From an uncultured Pseudomonadota bacterium (lineage in GTDB: Bacteria; Myxococcota_A; Bradymonadia; Bradymonadales; Bradymonadaceae), in contig CAJXPB010000005.1 of NCBI GenBank assembly GCA_913057905.1, forward strand, positions 186,001 to 250,000: 64,000 bases of DNA. Direction: 5' to 3'. Every line of letters begins with the position of its first letter. Position 1 is the stretch's first letter. The translations under genes and the position numbers were made by a program. Under the pieces are notes generated by a model. That model was not told where the DNA came from. It did not search any database and was given only the letters and a program-made list of their open reading frames with translations. Positions 37,483 through 46,091 of the stretch are shown here, piece after piece.

Positions 37483-38457
37483 ATGATGTCGATCTGCATT
37501 CTGGACGGTCATACGACGAATCCGGGAGATCTGAGCTGGGAGCCGCTGCGCGAGCTCGGCGAGCTCGAGATCTATGAACGCACTCCGCCCGAGGCCGTCG
37601 TCGAGCGGGCCCGGGGAGCCGACGTGCTGGTGACAAACAAGACCCGCATCGACGAGGCGGTCCTCTCGGAGCTCTCAGAGGTTCGTTTCATCTCGGTCCT
37701 GGCGACGGGCTACGATGTTGTGGATCTCGATGCCGCCGATCGCCGCGGAATTCCGGTCTCGAATGTGCCGGAATACAGCACGAATTCGGTGGCCGAGCAC
37801 GTCTTCGGATTGATGCTCGAGTTGCTGCGCGGTGTCGGGGAGCACGCCCGGGATGTCGCCGACGGTGCCTGGGAAGAGGCCGACGACTTTACGTTTTGGA
37901 ACCGTCCTATCCGAGAATTGAAGGGCAAGACACTCGGGGTGATCGGATGGGGGCGAATCGGCCGACGTGTCGGCGAGCTGGCAGATGCCTTCGGCATGGA
38001 GGTGGTGGCGTCGAATGACACCTCGAACCGGGCCCCGGAATGGTCCGGGTTTGAGTTCGCCGATACCGACGAGGTGGTCTGCCGGGCAGACCTGCTTACA
38101 CTGCATTGTCCGCTGACCGACGAGACGCGGGGGCTGATCGATGCGGACAGTCTCGAGGCGATGAAGCCGTCGGCCCGGCTGATCAATACCTCGCGGGGAC
38201 CGGTGGTCGATGAAGCGGCTCTGCGGGACGCGCTCAACAGCGGCAGCATCGCCGCTGCGGCCGTTGATGTGGTGTCTGCCGAACCGATCGAATCGGACAA
38301 CCCACTGTTGGATGCCGACAACTGTCTGATCACCCCGCATAATGCCTGGACGAGTATCGAAGCGCGTCAGCGGCTCGTGGAGACGACCGCCGACAACATA
38401 CGGAACGCGCTGGACGGACAACCGATCAACGTAGTCAACGCACCGGACGGATCATGA
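37483..38457 (+). CDS. D-2-hydroxyacid dehydrogenase (glycerate dehydrogenase-like)
   Basis: A 324-residue NAD-dependent dehydrogenase. The nucleotide motif is GVIGWGRIGRRVGELADAFG, and the catalytic Arg is in INTSRGPVVDEAAL. The Glu of the Arg-Glu-His triad is in VDVVSAEPIESDNPLL and the His in CLITPHNAWTS. Hydroxypyruvate/glycerate dehydrogenases have the same C-terminal LITPHxAW pattern, so a glycerate or related substrate is plausible. Two ATGs (37483, 37486) are possible starts. Its stop overlaps the pfk start (ATGA), which links it to glycolysis. Confidence 0.93.
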   Translation: MMSICILDGHTTNPGDLSWEPLRELGELEIYERTPPEAVVERARGADVLVTNKTRIDEAVLSELSEVRFISVLATGYDVVDLDAADRRGIPVSNVPEYSTNSVAEHVFGLMLELLRGVGEHARDVADGAWEEADDFTFWNRPIRELKGKTLGVIGWGRIGRRVGELADAFGMEVVASNDTSNRAPEWSGFEFADTDEVVCRADLLTLHCPLTDETRGLIDADSLEAMKPSARLINTSRGPVVDEAALRDALNSGSIAAAAVDVVSAEPIESDNPLLDADNCLITPHNAWTSIEARQRLVETTADNIRNALDGQPINVVNAPDGS

Positions 38458-39566
38458 AGGTAGGAATCTTGACAGGTGGTGGGGATTGTCCCGGCCTCAA
38501 CGCGGTGATCCGAGCCGTGTCGAAGGCGCTGATCCTGCAGCACGGCGCCGAGGTCGTCGGGTTCAAGGATGCGTTCGAAGGGATGGTCGAGCGTCGGTAT
38601 AGCAAGCTCGATTATCGAGACGTCAGCGGGATTTTAACCCGCGGCGGGACGATCCTCGGGACCTCGAACAAGGCCAATCCCTTCGAGTATCATGCCCGCG
38701 ACGGCGAAGACGTCTCCGATGAAATCGTCGACCTGTATCGGGAGCTGGAACTCGACGGCGTCGTCGCCATCGGCGGGGACGGGACCATGTCGATCTGCCA
38801 CCGACTCCAGGAGAAGGGGGTCAACTTCGTGGGCGTGCCCAAGACCATCGACAACGACGTAGCCCACACCGACATGACCTTCGGCTTCGATACCGCGGTG
38901 TCGATCGCCACCGAGGCCATCGACCGCCTTCACACTACCGGTCAGAGCCACAACCGGGTGATGATCCTGGAGACGATGGGCCGGTATTCGGGGTGGATTG
39001 CGTTGCACGCCGGCCTGGCGGGCGGAGCCGACGTTATCCTGTTGCCCGAGTTCCCGTACGAACTCGACGAAATCGAGCGGGTCTGTGCGCAGCGCGAGGA
39101 TCGTCAGGAATTCACGATCATCGCGGTCGCCGAAGGAGCCCGGCCCGTCGGTGGTGATATGACGGTCAGAGAGACCGACGAGTCGAGCACCGATCCCGTA
39201 CGACTCGGTGGGGTGGGAAACGTCCTCAAACAGCAGCTCGAGTCCCGACTCAACAGCGAGATTCGGACGACGGTGCTGGGACACATCCAGCGCGGGGGAA
39301 CGCCGACGTCGTTCGATCGACGCCTGGCCACCAATTTTGGGGCCTACGCGGCATCGCTGGTCGCTCGCGGCAGTTACGGCCGGATGGTCGCGCTGCAGGA
39401 CAATCATCTGACGAGCGTCCCGCTGGAGAGTGTGGCCGACACCAATCGGCGCGTTCCCGAGGATTCGATGTACGTCGCGTCGGCAGCCGCCGTGGGGACG
39501 TCGTTTGGCCGGTCCGATTTCGATATCGAGGTCGCCGATCTCGGCGACGACGTGCCGCTCATCTAG
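38454..39566 (+). CDS. pfkA: 6-phosphofructokinase (G104/K124 type)
   Basis: A 370-residue phosphofructokinase phosphorylating fructose-6-phosphate. The opening MKVGILTGGGDCPGLNAVIRA is canonical; the catalytic segment is PKTIDNDVAHTDMTFGFDTA and a substrate segment is METMGRYSGW-like (LETMGRYSGWIALHAG). The phosphoryl-donor positions are informative. GGDGT carries Gly110 (E. coli Gly104, the ATP-type residue), while VPKTIDND carries Lys130 (E. coli position 124, Lys in pyrophosphate enzymes, Gly in E. coli). This Gly/Lys combination is known from ATP-using members of the PPi-related clade, so ATP is the likelier donor. It is translationally coupled to the upstream dehydrogenase. Confidence 0.95.
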   Translation: MKVGILTGGGDCPGLNAVIRAVSKALILQHGAEVVGFKDAFEGMVERRYSKLDYRDVSGILTRGGTILGTSNKANPFEYHARDGEDVSDEIVDLYRELELDGVVAIGGDGTMSICHRLQEKGVNFVGVPKTIDNDVAHTDMTFGFDTAVSIATEAIDRLHTTGQSHNRVMILETMGRYSGWIALHAGLAGGADVILLPEFPYELDEIERVCAQREDRQEFTIIAVAEGARPVGGDMTVRETDESSTDPVRLGGVGNVLKQQLESRLNSEIRTTVLGHIQRGGTPTSFDRRLATNFGAYAASLVARGSYGRMVALQDNHLTSVPLESVADTNRRVPEDSMYVASAAAVGTSFGRSDFDIEVADLGDDVPLI

Positions 39567-39600
39567 GTAAATTCGATTCCGCCAACCGAATGGAGACACC

Positions 39601-40263
39601 ATGTCTCGCACGACAATCCAGATCGACGAAGCCCTCAACGACTACCTTCGAGAGATTTCGGTTCGAGAGACGGAGGTGATGGCCGAGCTGCGGGAGCGGA
39701 CGGCGTCGATGGAGGCGGCGAACATGCAGATCAGCGCCGAACAGGGGGCGTTGATGACGTTGCTCGTCGAGCTGATGGGAGTCGAACGGGCCATCGAGAT
39801 CGGCACGTTCACGGGCTACAGCGCCCTGTGCATCGGTCGGGCCCTCCCCGAGGATGGTGAGCTGGTGTGCTGCGATGTCGACGAAGAGTGGACCTCGATC
39901 GCCCGAGACTACTGGGCCAAGGAGGGCCTCGACGATCGCATTCGACTGGAGCTGCGGCCCGCCTTGGAGACGCTCGAGGCGCTCATCGACGACGGCCACC
40001 GGGGAGACTTCGACTTCGCCTTCGTTGACGCCGACAAGGAAAACTACGTCGCGTACTACGAAGGATGCATGGACCTGGTGGGCCCGGGCGGACTGCTGGC
40101 CTTCGACAATGTGCTGTGGAGTGGCTCGGTCGTCGATCCCGAGGATGACGACCCGTCGACGAAGGCGATCCGCCGGCTCAACGACACCGTGGCCGACGAC
40201 GATCGCGTCACGCCCTCGTTGGTTCCGATCGGAGACGGACTTCTGCTTGCCCGCAAACGATGA
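39601..40263 (+). CDS. O-methyltransferase, caffeoyl-CoA OMT family
   Basis: A 220-residue SAM-dependent methyltransferase of the class I cation-dependent type. Motifs: RAIEIGTFTGYSALCIGRAL (SAM loop), GELVCCDVDEEW, and DFDFAFVDADKENYVAYYEG (metal and SAM site). LLAFDNVLWSGSVVDP follows. Bacterial members methylate catechol-like small molecules; no specific substrate can be named. It follows pfk by 34 bp and precedes the MEMO-like gene by 16 bp, so it is likely part of one transcript. Confidence 0.93.
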   Translation: MSRTTIQIDEALNDYLREISVRETEVMAELRERTASMEAANMQISAEQGALMTLLVELMGVERAIEIGTFTGYSALCIGRALPEDGELVCCDVDEEWTSIARDYWAKEGLDDRIRLELRPALETLEALIDDGHRGDFDFAFVDADKENYVAYYEGCMDLVGPGGLLAFDNVLWSGSVVDPEDDDPSTKAIRRLNDTVADDDRVTPSLVPIGDGLLLARKR

Positions 40264-40279
40264 TCCGTGGAGGTGCGCG

Positions 40280-41119
40280 ATGAAGGAGTGGCTCGAGAAA
40301 TTGTTCGGACGCCAAGAGCGCAACATTCGCGAGCCGCAATTCAGCGGACACCAGTATCCGGCGGATGCCGACAAGCTCGAGTCGGTCGTCCGCGAGGCGA
40401 TCGACCGGGCCCACGCGGCTGCCGACGGCACCCCTCGCGGATTGATCTCGCCGTACGGGGATTACGAATTGGCTGGGTCGACGATGGGGGAAGCCTGGGC
40501 ACGACTCGCCGTGGCCGATGGGATCGATCGGGTACTCCTGGTCGGCTCCTCCGGGCGCGTTCCGTTTCGTGGAATGGCGGTCGCTAGGTTCGATGGGATG
40601 CGCTCCCCGCTCGGCGTCGTCGATGTGGACCTGGAGGCGGTCGGCGCGCTTCTGGAACGCGATGACGTCCGTCCGATCGAGGCGGCCTTCGAGCCGGCGG
40701 CGAATCTCGAGCTGCAGATTCCGTTCCTGCAGGCGGCGCTGGGGGAGGTCGAGATCGTCCCCATGCTCGTCGGCGACGCCGATCCCGCCGATGTCGCCGA
40801 CGTCTTCGAACAGTTCGGCGGCGGACAGACGGTCGTCGTGGTGGCCGCCAATCTGAGTGAAGGTCACGCCCAAAGCGAGGCGACCGAGATCGACGGCGAG
40901 ACCGTCCGGGCCATCGAATCACTCGAGGCCGACGGAGTGGGCCGCCGCAAGACGACCGGCCGGCTGCCCATCCAGGGGTTGATCGGCTGGGCCGACCGCC
41001 ACGGCCTGCAGGTCCGGTGTCGAGCCATGGCCACCTCCGCCGACGGCGGCGGGCCCTCGCGGCAGGTAGTCGGGTATGGAGCCTTCGAGGTTGTCGGCGG
41101 CGCCCCCGCCACGGACTGA
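40280..41119 (+). CDS. MEMO-fold protein with substituted metal ligands
   Basis: A 279-residue protein of the MEMO1 / AmmeMemoRadiSam protein B family, start supported by GGAGG. The fold signatures are visible but each conserved metal-site residue is changed. PHAGY reads SPYGDY (His to Tyr59), GPSH reads GSSG (His to Gly92), HSLEVQLPFL reads ANLELQIPFL (His lost) and CGRxPI reads TGRLPI (Cys to Thr226). The SSDLSHY block reads AANLSEGH. I therefore expect no metal-dependent catalysis and a binding or scaffold role. No AMMECR1 or radical-SAM partner gene is nearby. It converges on the CBS-fused ligase gene with a 4-bp gap. Confidence 0.8.
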   Translation: MKEWLEKLFGRQERNIREPQFSGHQYPADADKLESVVREAIDRAHAAADGTPRGLISPYGDYELAGSTMGEAWARLAVADGIDRVLLVGSSGRVPFRGMAVARFDGMRSPLGVVDVDLEAVGALLERDDVRPIEAAFEPAANLELQIPFLQAALGEVEIVPMLVGDADPADVADVFEQFGGGQTVVVVAANLSEGHAQSEATEIDGETVRAIESLEADGVGRRKTTGRLPIQGLIGWADRHGLQVRCRAMATSADGGGPSRQVVGYGAFEVVGGAPATD

Positions 41120-41123
41120 ATCT

Positions 41124-43088
41124 TCAGGAGTCGTCGGAGTCGGCTTCATCCAGCCCTTCGAGTCGCTCGGTCAGCAACGCCCGGGCGATATCCATGAACT
41201 CCGTCTCGGTCACCAGGCCGACGAGCTTGTCCGAGTCCTCGCTGGCGACGACGGGCAGCGCCGAGATCTCTTTTTCGCGCATCAGTTGGATCGCCTCCAG
41301 GGTCGTCGTCTCGGGGGTGACGGTGTACAGCTCATCGGCGGGAAGCATCACGTCGGCGACTTCGATGTCTTCGGCCAACGCCTCGGGGTCTCCCTGCTGT
41401 TCGGCGAAAAGCTGGAGCAACGTGCGGTGAGTCACCAGTCCGACCAGCCGGTGTTCCGTGTCTTCGACGGGCACGTGGCGCAGATGCTCCCAGTTCATGA
41501 CGTTGGTCACCAGATCGACGATCTGGTCCTCGTTGACCGTAAAGAAATCGGTCATCATGTACTGGCTGACGTACAGGTAGTGTTCCTCCCAGGGAACCGA
41601 CTCCTCGAGTTCCGCCAGAGACCACTCCGCGACCGGCTTGCGGTCAGAACCGTTCTCGACGACCCCGCGGGTCACCGCGGCGAGCCGTTCCCCGAGCCCC
41701 TTCTCGTCGTCCATGTTCTGGAAGGAGCGGAGCATCCATTGTGAACCGGTCTGTTCGTTCTGAATGCGACGGTCGATGATCGAGAGATACCGCTCGATGT
41801 CACGGTCGTCGATGCCCGAACTCTGCAGGCCCTCGGCGGCCAGCGGGAGCAGCTTGCCCTGAATCAGGTCGGCGGCCGGATACGTCTCGCCATCCATCCA
41901 GGTCAGCGGCGCCGAGATCCCTTCTCGGGCGGCCGAAAAGAAGTTCGTCTTCGCCGTGTTGAATTCCATCGCCTCCTTCGGGTCGCCGTATTCGCTCAGA
42001 AAGCCGCTCATGAGGCCAAACCAGAAGGCGGCGTTGGCGACCTCGTCGACGGGGGTCGGCCCCGACGGCATCACCCGATTTTCGATCCGAAGGTGCGGTT
42101 TGCCGTTGTCCGAGACCCCGTAGCAGGCGCGGTTCCAGCGATAGACGGTGCCATTGTGCAACGAGAGGGCGTCCAGGTTCGGCGTCTCCCCGGCATCCAG
42201 TTTGGCGATGGGATCCTCTTCGACGTCGACGCCGAAGAGAAGTCGAAACCGGGCGATGTCCTGTTTGTAGACCTCCAGGACCGAATCTTCGATCCAGTCG
42301 TTCCCGAAGGTGACCCGGGGTTCGAGCTCCCGGTGGTGCAACTCGGTGGTCCGGGTGTCGATCGATTGCTGAAACAGCGCAATCCGTGTCTCGTGCCAGA
42401 GCCGTTTGCCGAACAGCAGCGGCGAGAACGTCGACAGGGCCAGCACCGGTGCCGAGGTCACCTGCGCGATATTGTAGAGGGTGGCAAACTCATCGGGTTC
42501 GACCTGGAAGTGGATCTGGAAGCTCGTATTGGCGGCCTCCAACATCACGGAGTCGTGGGTGACGCTGAATTCGTCGATACCCTTGATGTTGAATTCATAG
42601 TCGGTGCCCCGCAGCTCGGTCATCGCCTCGTTGAGCGCATGATAGCGCGTCCGGTCGGTCATGTTGTCGAGGGTCAAGTCCGACTTCCGGATCGTCGGAA
42701 GTATGCCGGTCAACGCGATATCGGCGTCGTGGCCCGCGGCGTGTTCCCGGGCGATGCTCAGGCACTCATCGAGCTGCTCTTCCATCTGCCGCAGGCAATC
42801 CCCCTCGAAATCCGTCGGGTAGGCGTTGAACTCCATGTTGAATTTGGCCAGCTCCGTGACGAATCGGTCGTCCTCGATGTCGCCCAGCACGGCATCGTTG
42901 ATGGGAGCCGGGCGGTAGGAGGAGTCGACCAGGAACATCTCCTGTTCGGCTCCGATCCGGCGAACCCCGGTCTCGAAGCGTCCGTCATCGAGCATGCGCT
43001 CCAACGCGCGAACGTCTCTGAGCAGAGCGCGCATGAATTCGTTGCGTTCCTCGGCTTCCATGCCGGGTGTGTCCACTTCTTCGCCCAT
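41124..43088 (-). CDS. Glutamate-cysteine ligase-like (GCS2) enzyme fused to a CBS pair
   Basis: A 654-residue fusion; ATG 43088 is used because the longer reading has no family match. Residues about 20-490 form a GCS2-type carboxylate-amine ligase: RRIGAEQEMFLVD, FNMEFNAYPTDFEGDCLRQME, TSFQIHFQVEP and HLRIENRVMPSGPTPVDEVAN. The C-terminal part carries two CBS motifs (VSQYMMTDFFTVNED ... LVGLVTHRTLLQLF, then VADVMLPADELYTVTPETTTLEAI ... LVGLVTETEFMDIA), a module that usually binds adenine nucleotides. It may make gamma-glutamylcysteine for gshB, with energy-state control by the CBS pair (inference). Another carboxylate-amine ligation is possible. Confidence 0.85.
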   Translation of the reverse strand: MGEEVDTPGMEAEERNEFMRALLRDVRALERMLDDGRFETGVRRIGAEQEMFLVDSSYRPAPINDAVLGDIEDDRFVTELAKFNMEFNAYPTDFEGDCLRQMEEQLDECLSIAREHAAGHDADIALTGILPTIRKSDLTLDNMTDRTRYHALNEAMTELRGTDYEFNIKGIDEFSVTHDSVMLEAANTSFQIHFQVEPDEFATLYNIAQVTSAPVLALSTFSPLLFGKRLWHETRIALFQQSIDTRTTELHHRELEPRVTFGNDWIEDSVLEVYKQDIARFRLLFGVDVEEDPIAKLDAGETPNLDALSLHNGTVYRWNRACYGVSDNGKPHLRIENRVMPSGPTPVDEVANAAFWFGLMSGFLSEYGDPKEAMEFNTAKTNFFSAAREGISAPLTWMDGETYPAADLIQGKLLPLAAEGLQSSGIDDRDIERYLSIIDRRIQNEQTGSQWMLRSFQNMDDEKGLGERLAAVTRGVVENGSDRKPVAEWSLAELEESVPWEEHYLYVSQYMMTDFFTVNEDQIVDLVTNVMNWEHLRHVPVEDTEHRLVGLVTHRTLLQLFAEQQGDPEALAEDIEVADVMLPADELYTVTPETTTLEAIQLMREKEISALPVVASEDSDKLVGLVTETEFMDIARALLTERLEGLDEADSDDS

Positions 43089-43342
43089 AGTGTCGTGACC
43101 TGTTTTGGGGTCGAGGTGTGTGTCGGGTGCCCAGTCCCTGGGGCCAGCGATTCGGCGCAGCGATATACACAGGGATACGGGGACGGGGAACGTGCCGTAA
43201 AGGTCAATTATCGCCGAACCGGTCACATATTTCGCACGAGGCCGGTCCGTGTCAACGCCGGGGGGTTCAAAACAGGGCGTCAGTGGTTAAGTTCTCGCCG
43301 CTGTCGAGGTCGGGCAGCTCCGCTCTCCACACTGGAGGACCT

Positions 43343-44689
43343 ATGAAAGACTCAAATGCACTCGAGAGGTCATCAAACGCCGGTGTTGTCGGCAGGAAAC
43401 CCAGGGTCGTCATTCTGGGTGGCGGATTCGCCGGGCTCAACGCTGCCAAGAGTCTGGCGGGCGCGCCCGTCGAGGTCGTGCTCGTCGACAAGGAAAACTA
43501 TCATCTCTTTCAGCCGCTTTTGTACCAGGTGGCGACGGCCGGGCTCAGCTCCGGCGACATCGCCACGCCGATCCGGTCGATCCTGCGACATGAGGACAAC
43601 GTCAGCGTCCGGATGGCCGAAGCGACCGGCATCGACCGCGACAGCCGGCGTGTGGACCTGGCCGACGGGTCGATTTTCTACGATTATCTGATGGTGGCGA
43701 CGGGGACGCGTCCGAAGTACTTCGGGCCGGACCGATGGCGCAAACACTCGACCCCGTTGAAGACGGTCGACGATGCCATCGCACTTCGCCGCCAGATTCT
43801 GTACGCCTTCGAGCGGGCCGAACAGGCGGACGACGCCGAGACGATCGAAGAGTGGCTGACGTTCGTGGTCGTCGGCGGCGGTGCCACGGGGGTCGAGATG
43901 GCGGGAGCGATCCGCGAGATCGCCGCCGAGGTGATGGTGCGTGATTTCCGCACCATCGAGCCCGAGGAGGCACGCGTCATTCTGATCGACGCGATGCCCG
44001 CAGTGCTCAACGGGTATCCCGAGGAGTTGTCCGAGCATGCCCGCCAAGAGCTCGAGGACCGAGATGTCGAAGTTATCCTCGATTCTCCCGTCGAAGACAT
44101 TCGGGAGGATCGGGTCGAGGTCGACGGCCAGACCATCCAGACGCGCACCGTCGTCTGGGCGGCTGGAGTCGAGCCGACGCCGTTGGTTCAGAGTCTGGGG
44201 GTCGAGACGACCGACGGCGGTCAAGTGCCGGTGGCTCCGGACCTGCGTCTGCAAGAGGACTCCAGGGTCTTTGCTCTGGGAGATATCGCGTATCTGGAAG
44301 ACGACGACGGCCAGCCGCTGCCCGGCATTGCTCCGGTGGCCATCCAGCAGGGGAACCACGCGGCTCGGGCGATCCGTGATTTGGTCGACGGGGAGTCGAC
44401 CCAGGCTTTCGACTACAGGGATCGAGGCATGATGTCGACGATCGGGCGGAAATCGGCCGTCGGGGTCGTGGGCAACTGGCATCTCAAGGGGTTTCTGGCG
44501 TGGCTGGCCTGGCTCTTTATCCATCTGCTCTTTCTCATCGGATTCCGCAACAAGCTGTCGGTGATGATCAATTGGGCGTACTCCTATATAGCCTTCGGCC
44601 GCGGGTCGCGACTGATCGTCGGCGACGTCCATGAGCGCAATGCGCTTCCCGCCGAAACCGACACGGACTCCGAGTCCGAGGCAGCCTGA
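43343..44689 (+). CDS. ndh: Type II NADH dehydrogenase (NDH-2)
   Basis: A 448-residue monotopic flavoprotein; ATG 43343 has GGAGG 6 nt upstream. The FAD motif is RVVILGGGFAGLNAAKSL, followed by the NDH-2 hallmark NYHLFQPLLYQVATAGLSSGDIA. The NAD(P)H motif is FVVVGGGATGVEMAGAI, and quinone-site features lie in IAPVAIQQGNHAARAI. A hydrophobic C-terminal segment (FLAWLAWLFIHLLFLIGFRNKL) binds it to the membrane. It passes electrons from NADH to quinone without pumping protons. It is divergent from the CBS-fused ligase across 254 bp. Confidence 0.95.
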   Translation: MKDSNALERSSNAGVVGRKPRVVILGGGFAGLNAAKSLAGAPVEVVLVDKENYHLFQPLLYQVATAGLSSGDIATPIRSILRHEDNVSVRMAEATGIDRDSRRVDLADGSIFYDYLMVATGTRPKYFGPDRWRKHSTPLKTVDDAIALRRQILYAFERAEQADDAETIEEWLTFVVVGGGATGVEMAGAIREIAAEVMVRDFRTIEPEEARVILIDAMPAVLNGYPEELSEHARQELEDRDVEVILDSPVEDIREDRVEVDGQTIQTRTVVWAAGVEPTPLVQSLGVETTDGGQVPVAPDLRLQEDSRVFALGDIAYLEDDDGQPLPGIAPVAIQQGNHAARAIRDLVDGESTQAFDYRDRGMMSTIGRKSAVGVVGNWHLKGFLAWLAWLFIHLLFLIGFRNKLSVMINWAYSYIAFGRGSRLIVGDVHERNALPAETDTDSESEAA

Positions 44690-44728
44690 CCGGGTTGACC
44701 GACCACTTCTTCTCGCACACCGATCAAA

Positions 44729-45613
44729 GTGGAGCACCGAGAGACGTCCGATGCGACCATTCCGAGGGGGTTACTGTATATGGCCGGCAGCGCCTTCTTC
44801 TTCAGCATCATGAGCGTGCTGGTGAAGTGGGCCGGCCAGACTCTGCCCTCCCAGGAGATCGTTTTTTTCCGCAGCGCCGGCGTCATGGGACTCGCACTGG
44901 GTCACCTGCGGATGGAGGGGATCGACCCCTGGGGAAACAACCGGCGACTGCTTCTGGTGCGCGGGCTCGTGGGCTTCGTGGCGCTGAGTTGCTTTTACTA
45001 CGCGTTGACCGAGTTGCCCCTGCCCGACGCCACGCTGATCCAGTATACGAATCCGATCTGGACGGCGCTTCTGGCTGCGATTTTCCTCGGGGAGTTGCTG
45101 GGGATCGTCGAGATCCTGGGATTGATCGCCAGCCTGGTCGGCGTGGTCCTGATCCAGCAGCCGACGTTTCTGTTCGGGGGTCAGGCGCGCCTGCCGCCCG
45201 AGGCCGTGCTGGTCGCGATCTGCGGGGCGGTGGCGGCGGCGGGGGCCTACGTCATTGTCCGGCGCCTGCGCCGCACCGAACACACCCTGGTCGTGGTGTT
45301 TTATTTCGCCTTTATTGCCACGATCCTCTCGATTCCGACGGCGGCCCCGACGGCACAGTGGCCGACCGGCCTCGAGTGGGGCATCCTGCTGGGGATCGGC
45401 GTGGTCACCTACCTGGCGCAGGTCATGCTGACTCGGGGGTTGCATCTGGAGAAAGCAGGCCGGGCCACGGCCATCAGTTATCTTCAAATCGTCTTTGCGT
45501 TCGTCTGGGGCATGCTGTTGTTCGGAGAATATCCGACGCCATTGAGCGTCGTGGGAGCCGTGTTGATTATTGGGAGTACGGGGGCGATCGCCTGGTTGCG
45601 TTCGCGCTCATAG
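44729..45613 (+). CDS. EamA/DMT-family transporter
   Basis: A 294-residue inner-membrane protein with ten hydrophobic segments arranged as two EamA repeats (GLLYMAGSAFFFSIMSVLVKW and AVLVAICGAVAAAGAYVIVRRL). GTG 44729 is used because the following residues align with the family N-terminus. An ATG at 44780 has a better GAGGGG site but would cut into the first helix. Relatives export metabolites or amino acids; the cargo is unknown. It is 16 bp upstream of the archease gene, so it may share its transcript. Confidence 0.9.
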   Translation: MEHRETSDATIPRGLLYMAGSAFFFSIMSVLVKWAGQTLPSQEIVFFRSAGVMGLALGHLRMEGIDPWGNNRRLLLVRGLVGFVALSCFYYALTELPLPDATLIQYTNPIWTALLAAIFLGELLGIVEILGLIASLVGVVLIQQPTFLFGGQARLPPEAVLVAICGAVAAAGAYVIVRRLRRTEHTLVVVFYFAFIATILSIPTAAPTAQWPTGLEWGILLGIGVVTYLAQVMLTRGLHLEKAGRATAISYLQIVFAFVWGMLLFGEYPTPLSVVGAVLIIGSTGAIAWLRSRS

Positions 45614-45628
45614 GGCGTCGAGGAGAGC

Positions 45629-46054
45629 ATGGTACGGGACGGTGACGACAGCGGGTATCGCGAACTCGACCACACTGCCGATCGACGGATCGAGGTGTGG
45701 GGGCCGGACCTGGCGAGCCTGCTGGCGGCGGCTTCGCGGGGGATGTACTCGATCTGCGATCCCGAGACCGACCCTTCGACGCGAGTGACCAAAGACTTTC
45801 GGCTCGAAGCGTCCGACCGGGCGACCCTGCTGGTCGAGTTCCTCTCGGAACTGCTGTATCGTCTCGAAGTCGACTCGACTCTCTTCGATGCGTTCGAATT
45901 CGACTTCGGAGACGGTGTCGCAGACTGCCGGGCGTCCGGAGTTCGCGTCGTCGGACTCTCCGACGAGATCAAGGCCGTCACCTGGGAGGACGTCTTCGTC
46001 GAGGAGGAGCCGCAGTCGGGCGTCGTCCGAGGAGCCGTGACATTCGATATCTGA
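45629..46054 (+). CDS. Archease (RtcB activator)
   Basis: A 141-residue protein with the archease hallmarks: the opening [27 protein letters not shown], metal-binding Asp/His in [19 protein letters not shown], and [14 protein letters not shown] near the end. Archease speeds guanylylation of the RNA ligase RtcB and broadens its nucleotide use. The rtcB gene begins 37 bp downstream on the same strand, the expected partner. Confidence 0.96.
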   Translation: MVRDGDDSGYRELDHTADRRIEVWGPDLASLLAAASRGMYSICDPETDPSTRVTKDFRLEASDRATLLVEFLSELLYRLEVDSTLFDAFEFDFGDGVADCRASGVRVVGLSDEIKAVTWEDVFVEEEPQSGVVRGAVTFDI

Positions 46055-46091
46055 TCCGAGTCAACACTTGGAACCTCAGAAAGGAGCGACG

